This document shows, piece after piece, positions 7,111 through 9,840 of a DNA stretch of 9,840 nt. How positions within the stretch are numbered: the first letter of the stretch is position 1; each line of letters begins with the position of its first letter. This stretch comes from an uncultured Rhodanobacteraceae bacterium. GTDB taxonomy: Bacteria; Pseudomonadota; Gammaproteobacteria; Xanthomonadales; Ahniellaceae. The stretch lies in assembly GCA_937873105.1 (NCBI GenBank), contig CALMWD010000049.1, forward strand, positions 1-9,840, written 5' to 3'. Both the position numbers and the translations under genes were made by a program. The notes beneath the pieces were generated by a model. It was not told where the DNA came from and did not search any database. It saw only the letters and a list, made by a program, of their open reading frames with translations.

Positions 7111-7917
7111 ATGGCGCAGACCCGGGCAGCTTTCGGCGATCAGATCCGCGACTGGCGGCAGCGCCGGCGCCTCAGCCAGCTCGAACTGGCGGGCGATGCG
7201 CGGATCTCGACGCGGCACCTGAGCTTCATCGAGACCGGTCGCTCGCGTCCGAGCCGCGGCATGGTCCTGCACCTGGCCGAACTGCTCGACGTGCCGTTGC
7301 GCGAGCGCAATGCCCTGCTGCAGGCGGCCGGTTACGCACCGGCGTTCCCGGCGCATGCGCTCGACGCACGGGCCCTGTCCGCGGCCATGGCGGCGGTCGA
7401 ACTGGTGTTGAACGCGCATGGCGCGTTTCCGGCCATCGCGGTGGATCGCCACTGGAACCTGTTGCGTGCCAATGCCGCGGCACGACGGTTGATGCAGGGC
7501 ATCGCGCCGGCCCTGCTGGCGCCGCCTGCGAACGTGTTGCGCATGACCCTGCATCCGCAGGGTCTCGCGTCGGCCATCCTGAATCTCGCGCAGTTGCGCG
7601 ACCACCTGCTCTCGCGATTGTTGCGCCAGGTGCGCGCGACCGGCGACGCGACGCTGCACGAGCTGCACGAGGAGCTGCTGGCCTTGCCGGCGCCGGACGG
7701 TGCCAGCCACGATGATCTCGCCACGCCGGATCCCGATGTCGTGGTGCCGATGCGCATGCAGACACCTTACGGCGTGTTGTCGGTGTTCAGCACCCTCACC
7801 GTGTTCGGCACGCCGATCGACGTGACCTTGTCGGAACTGGCGGTCGAAGCCTTTTTTCCGGCCGATGAGGCCTCGCGTCGATTGCTCGAGCGCCTCGCCG
7901 ACTCGGCGCCGGCGTGA
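7111..7917 (+). CDS. XRE-family transcriptional regulator with MmyB-type ligand-binding domain
   Basis: This is a 268-residue DNA-binding protein. Residues about 8-65 form a Cro/C1-type helix-turn-helix (FGDQIRDWRQRRRLSQLELA, then ISTRHLSFIETGRSRPSRGMV, a characteristic recognition helix of this group). After LLQAAGYAP, residues about 90-262 match the PAS-like MmyB-type ligand-binding domain: AIAVDRHWNLLRANAAARRLM, NVLRMTLHPQGL, TPYGVLSVFSTLTVFGTPIDVTLSELAVEAFFPAD. Proteins of this group are usually local regulators of oxidoreductases or transporters, with ligands mostly unknown. I chose ATG 7111 because AAGGA lies 7 nt before it and the domain begins directly after. It is divergent from the membrane protein pair and has the palindromic operator upstream. 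The disulfide isomerase gene follows 67 bp downstream on the same strand with no visible terminator, so read-through is possible. Confidence 0.92.
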   Translation: MAQTRAAFGDQIRDWRQRRRLSQLELAGDARISTRHLSFIETGRSRPSRGMVLHLAELLDVPLRERNALLQAAGYAPAFPAHALDARALSAAMAAVELVLNAHGAFPAIAVDRHWNLLRANAAARRLMQGIAPALLAPPANVLRMTLHPQGLASAILNLAQLRDHLLSRLLRQVRATGDATLHELHEELLALPAPDGASHDDLATPDPDVVVPMRMQTPYGVLSVFSTLTVFGTPIDVTLSELAVEAFFPADEASRRLLERLADSAPA

Positions 7918-7984
7918 ACGGGAACTCGCCGCGGCAACCCCGGTCGCAGCATCGCCTCGATGGGCGGGCGGTGCGGAGCAAGTC

Positions 7985-8713
7985 ATGAAGCAATGGACAG
8001 TATGGGCTGCGATCGGCCTGGCCGGCGCGGTGCAGGCCGACGACGCGGCGGTGCGTGCCGCCGTTCATGCGCTGGTGCAGGGTGCGAACATCGAATCGGT
8101 GCGGCCGTCGTCGATGAGGAACGTGTCCGAAGTCGTCGTGAACGGCGAAATCCTGTACGTCGCGGACGACGGTTCGCATGTGTTGCAGGGGCGCCTGTAC
8201 GACGCGAAGCGGCGCAGCGACTTGACGTCGAGCACCGAGAACGCGCTGCGTCGCGAGGTGCTGGCGAAGGTCGGCGACGAGCGTCGCATCCGCTTCGCCG
8301 CGGCCGACGAGAAACATCGCATCACCGTCTTCACCGATGTCGACTGCGGCTATTGCCGCAAGCTGCACCAGCAGATGTCGCAGATCAACGCCGCGGGCAT
8401 CACCGTCGATTACCTGATGTTCCCGCGCGCCGGCCAGCCTTCGGCCTCGTTCGACAAGGCCGCCTTCGTCTGGTGCGCGGTCGATCGCCAGGACGCACTG
8501 ACCGCGAGCATGCTGAAGGGCGAGCTGGCTGTCGACCAGCGCAAGACCTGCACGCATCCGGTCGCCGAAACGATGAAGCTCGGCCAGCGCCTGGCCAAGC
8601 TCGGCACGCCGACCATCATCGCCAGCGACGGCGCCGTGCTCGGCGGTTATCTGGAGCCGGCGCAACTGGCGCAGCGACTCGCCTCGGTGCCGGAAGCCGC
8701 GACGCGACCATGA
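7985..8713 (+). CDS. dsbC: Periplasmic thiol:disulfide isomerase, DsbC/DsbG type
   Basis: The protein rearranges wrong disulfides in the periplasm and is kept reduced by DsbD. It has 242 residues (E. coli DsbC precursor 236). Residues 1-18 form a short signal peptide with likely cleavage after VQA. An N-terminal dimerisation domain runs to about 80. The thioredoxin-like domain carries Cys121-Gly-Tyr-Cys124 in FTDVDCGYCRKLH, a second cysteine pair Cys164 and Cys189 matching the structural disulfide of E. coli DsbC, and the cis-proline Pro209 in GTPTII. The CGYC motif and the structural pair favour DsbC over DsbG. I chose ATG 7985 because GGAG (7975-7978) lies 6 nt upstream and a signal peptide follows at once; the open frame further upstream overlaps the regulator gene. 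No promoter is evident in the 67-bp gap before it. Confidence 0.95.
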   Translation: MKQWTVWAAIGLAGAVQADDAAVRAAVHALVQGANIESVRPSSMRNVSEVVVNGEILYVADDGSHVLQGRLYDAKRRSDLTSSTENALRREVLAKVGDERRIRFAAADEKHRITVFTDVDCGYCRKLHQQMSQINAAGITVDYLMFPRAGQPSASFDKAAFVWCAVDRQDALTASMLKGELAVDQRKTCTHPVAETMKLGQRLAKLGTPTIIASDGAVLGGYLEPAQLAQRLASVPEAATRP

Positions 8714-8738
8714 TCGCCGCGCCGGCCGCTGGCATACT
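8710..8738 (+). promoter_or_regulatory. Candidate promoter giving a leaderless pncC mRNA
   Basis: CATACT at 8733-8738 is a good -10 box (5 of 6 matches), with ATGATC at 8710-8715 a weak -35 box at 17 bp. The expected start of transcription, about 7 nt past the -10 box, falls on or next to the A of the ATG at 8745. No Shine-Dalgarno sequence exists before that ATG, which fits a leaderless transcript. The -35 box overlaps the stop codon of the isomerase gene. Confidence 0.45.
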
Positions 8739-8744
8739 GCGCCG

Positions 8745-9257
8745 ATGAAACTCTCCGCCGAGCTTGCCGATTCCGAATTGCATGCCCGCGCCGCCCGGTT
8801 CGGCGCGCGCCTGCTCGAAGCCCGACTCAAACTGGCCACGGCCGAATCCTGCACCGGCGGCTGGGTCGCCAAGGTCGCGACCGAAGTGCCGGGCAGCTCC
8901 GGCTGGTTCGACTGCGCGTTCGTCGCCTACAGCTACGATGCCAAGGAAGCCATGCTCGGCGTGCCTCGGCAGACGCTGGAGCAGCATGGCGCGGTCAGTC
9001 GCGAAACCGTGATCGAGATGGGGCGCGGCGCGCTGTCGCGCTCGCGCGCCGACCTCGCGGTCGCCATCACCGGCATCGCCGGTCCGACCGGCGGCACCCG
9101 GGACAAGCCGGTCGGAACCGTCTGGATCGCCTGGGGCTTCGGCCACCACCGTCCGATCGCCGAGGCTTTCCATTTCGCCGGCGACCGCGATGCCATCCGC
9201 CGCGCCACGGTGGCGGAAGCCTTTGCCGGTTTGGAGCGGCTGCTGGCGGCGCATTGA
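8745..9257 (+). CDS. pncC: Nicotinamide-nucleotide amidohydrolase (PncC / CinA C-terminal domain)
   Basis: The enzyme deamidates nicotinamide mononucleotide to nicotinate mononucleotide in the pyridine nucleotide cycle, recycling NMN such as that released by DNA ligase. At 170 residues it is the stand-alone CinA-C form, as in E. coli PncC (~165), without the N-terminal COG1058 domain. Visible motifs are ATAESCTGGW (Ser35 to Gly39, with the catalytic serine), VAYSYDAKEAMLGV, EMGRGALSRSRADLAVAITGIAGPTGGT and KPVGTVWIAWG. The ATG has no ribosome binding site but sits directly behind a -10 box. In many gammaproteobacteria this gene lies between mutS and lexA/recA; here mutS is about 2.6 kb away on the opposite strand and a toxin-antitoxin pair follows. 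Confidence 0.94.
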   Translation: MKLSAELADSELHARAARFGARLLEARLKLATAESCTGGWVAKVATEVPGSSGWFDCAFVAYSYDAKEAMLGVPRQTLEQHGAVSRETVIEMGRGALSRSRADLAVAITGIAGPTGGTRDKPVGTVWIAWGFGHHRPIAEAFHFAGDRDAIRRATVAEAFAGLERLLAAH

Positions 9258-9258
9258 T

Positions 9259-9273
9259 TGCGTAAAATACGCA
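9259..9273. promoter_or_regulatory. Palindromic operator with embedded -10 box upstream of the toxin-antitoxin pair
   Basis: TGCGTA-AAA-TACGCA is a perfect inverted repeat with 6-bp arms. It contains TAAAAT (9263-9268), a 5-of-6 match to the -10 consensus on the plus strand, which would start transcription near 9275, about 18 nt before the antitoxin ATG. Phd/YefM-type antitoxins repress their own operons by binding palindromes over the promoter, so this site is the likely autoregulatory operator. No good -35 box is visible; it would lie within the end of the pncC gene. Confidence 0.6.
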
Positions 9274-9292
9274 TTTGGCGGATCATCTCGCC

Positions 9293-9547
9293 ATGACCAC
9301 CGTGACTGCCACCGAACTGGCCCGGCGCACCCGGGAAATTCTCGATCAGGTCCTGAGCGAGGGCGAAACCATCGTGGTTGAACGCAACGCGCGCCCGATT
9401 GCCGAGCTGGTGCCTGCGCCGCGCCGGATGACGGCGCGCCAGGCGCTCGCGGGCCTGCAGCCGATGCTGTCCCCGGACGAAGCGAGGCGTTGGCTGGACG
9501 ACAGCCGCAACGGGTTCGACGACGAAGTGCGTGATCCATGGGCGTGA
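9293..9547 (+). CDS. Antitoxin of the Phd/YefM (type II) family
   Basis: This 84-residue protein has the N-terminal Phd/YefM DNA-binding fold at about residues 1-50: VTATELARRTREILDQVLSEGETIVVERNARPIAELVPA. It has a C-terminal toxin-neutralising tail rich in acidic residues, LSPDEARRWLDDSRNGFDDEVRDPWA; the ending ...D.VRDPW is common in antitoxins paired with PIN toxins. It should bind and inhibit the downstream ribonuclease and repress the operon through the palindrome at 9259-9273. I chose ATG 9293 because the in-frame TTG at 9275 coincides with the predicted transcription start. The ribosome binding site is weak (GGCGGA about 12 nt upstream). The stop codon lies 10 bp inside the toxin gene, so translation is coupled. 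Confidence 0.9.
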   Translation: MTTVTATELARRTREILDQVLSEGETIVVERNARPIAELVPAPRRMTARQALAGLQPMLSPDEARRWLDDSRNGFDDEVRDPWA

Positions 9548-9840
9548 TCTTCGACAGTTACATCTGGGTCGCGCTGGGTTCGGAGCAGTTGACGCATGAA
9601 TCCGTGATCGCGACGACCGGTGAAGCTCCCGTCTATGCTTCGGCAGTGTCGCTCGGTGAACTTCGCTTCGGCGTGGAGTCCTGCGGCGATGCCGGCGAAC
9701 GCGCACGGCGCTCGGCCTTCCTGCGCCAGGTCGAACGTCGTCCGGTGCTCGACGTGACCCGCCACACGGCCGCCGCCTTTGGCGTGCTGGCAGCGTCCGT
9801 TCGCGGTGCCGGGCGTTCGCCAAAGGCGGCGGCCGTGTGG
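9538..9840 (+). CDS. VapC-type PIN domain toxin, 3' end beyond the window
   Basis: The frame opens at ATG 9538, overlapping the last 10 bp of the antitoxin gene, and stays open for 101 codons to the last base; VapC proteins usually have ~125-140 residues. Visible PIN marks are MGVIFDSYIWVAL with the first metal-binding Asp6, and SAVSLGELRFGVE with Glu41, preceded by the usual serine. After GAGRSP the family normally shows D-x-W-(I/L)-A-A with the third acidic residue; here the window gives KAAAVW and ends, with alanine where the aspartate is expected. That stretch coincides with the right arm of a perfect inverted repeat, so it may not be true toxin sequence. If intact, the product is a Mg2+-dependent endoribonuclease acting on tRNA or rRNA, held by the antitoxin. 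The family call is firm; integrity is uncertain. Confidence 0.85.
   Translation, partial: MGVIFDSYIWVALGSEQLTHESVIATTGEAPVYASAVSLGELRFGVESCGDAGERARRSAFLRQVERRPVLDVTRHTAAAFGVLAASVRGAGRSPKAAAVW
9762..9840. repeat. Perfect 23-bp inverted repeat at the window end, inside the toxin gene
   Basis: The left arm at 9762-9784 (contains GGCCGCCGCCTTTGGCG) is the exact reverse complement of 9818-9840 (contains CGCCAAAGGCGGCGGCC), with a 33-base loop. The right arm ends on the last base shown, so the repeat may extend further. There is no T-tract and the position is mid-gene, so it is not a normal terminator. It is either a real stem-loop or a fold-back artefact of sequencing or assembly. Confidence 0.9.

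Noticed and set aside
7865..7984. Longer N-terminus of the disulfide isomerase
   Set aside because: It would overlap the regulator gene and bury the signal peptide; ATG 7985 has a good ribosome binding site and a proper signal sequence.
7918..7984. Possible terminator or promoter between the regulator and the disulfide isomerase gene
   Set aside because: Only short GC-rich self-complementary runs are present, with no T-tract and no credible -10/-35 pair.
9762..9840. Inverted repeat read as a rho-independent terminator
   Set aside because: It sits in the middle of an open coding frame, the loop is 33 bases long, and no T-tract is visible at the window end.

Overview
The window looks like a stretch of chromosome from a GC-rich gammaproteobacterium. 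Gene content, the compact -10 boxes (TACACT, CATACT) and the resemblance of several proteins to xanthomonad ones suggest the Lysobacterales (Xanthomonadales), but this is inference without a database search. Coding density is very high. I see no tRNA, rRNA, CRISPR array, insertion sequence or prophage gene.

Layout. (1) Positions 1-2383 hold a sulfur amino acid block: the 3' two thirds of a cysteine synthase-family gene (+), an Lrp/AsnC-type regulator (-), and divergent from it a Cys/Met-metabolism PLP enzyme of the cystathionine gamma-synthase / methionine gamma-lyase family (+). The 90-bp divergent spacer carries an AT-centred palindrome suited to an Lrp-type protein. (2) Positions 2380-6112 hold two genes on the minus strand: mutS (DNA mismatch repair, GTG start) followed 40 bp later by a bifunctional chorismate mutase/prephenate dehydrogenase (tyrA). 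(3) Positions 6169-7917 hold two small four-helix membrane proteins (-) divergent from an XRE-family regulator with an MmyB-type ligand-binding domain (+). A perfect 7-3-7 palindrome lies in the exact middle of their 128-bp spacer and probably controls both sides. (4) Positions 7985-9257 hold a DsbC-type periplasmic disulfide isomerase and a PncC/CinA-C NMN deamidase whose promoter implies a leaderless or nearly leaderless mRNA. (5) Positions 9259-9840 hold a Phd/YefM-type antitoxin and an overlapping, window-truncated VapC-type PIN toxin, with a palindromic operator containing the -10 box.

Most of the genes are housekeeping genes that work independently. The likely functional units are the Lrp regulator with the PLP lyase (sulfur amino acid breakdown or transsulfuration), the MmyB-type regulator with the two membrane proteins, and the toxin-antitoxin pair. 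The strangest structural signal is a perfect 23-bp inverted repeat whose right arm runs to the last base of the window, inside the toxin gene. It may be a fold-back assembly artefact or a real hairpin, and it should be checked before the toxin sequence is trusted. I found no clear case of an undescribed multi-gene system. The regulator-plus-membrane-protein unit is the least characterised part.
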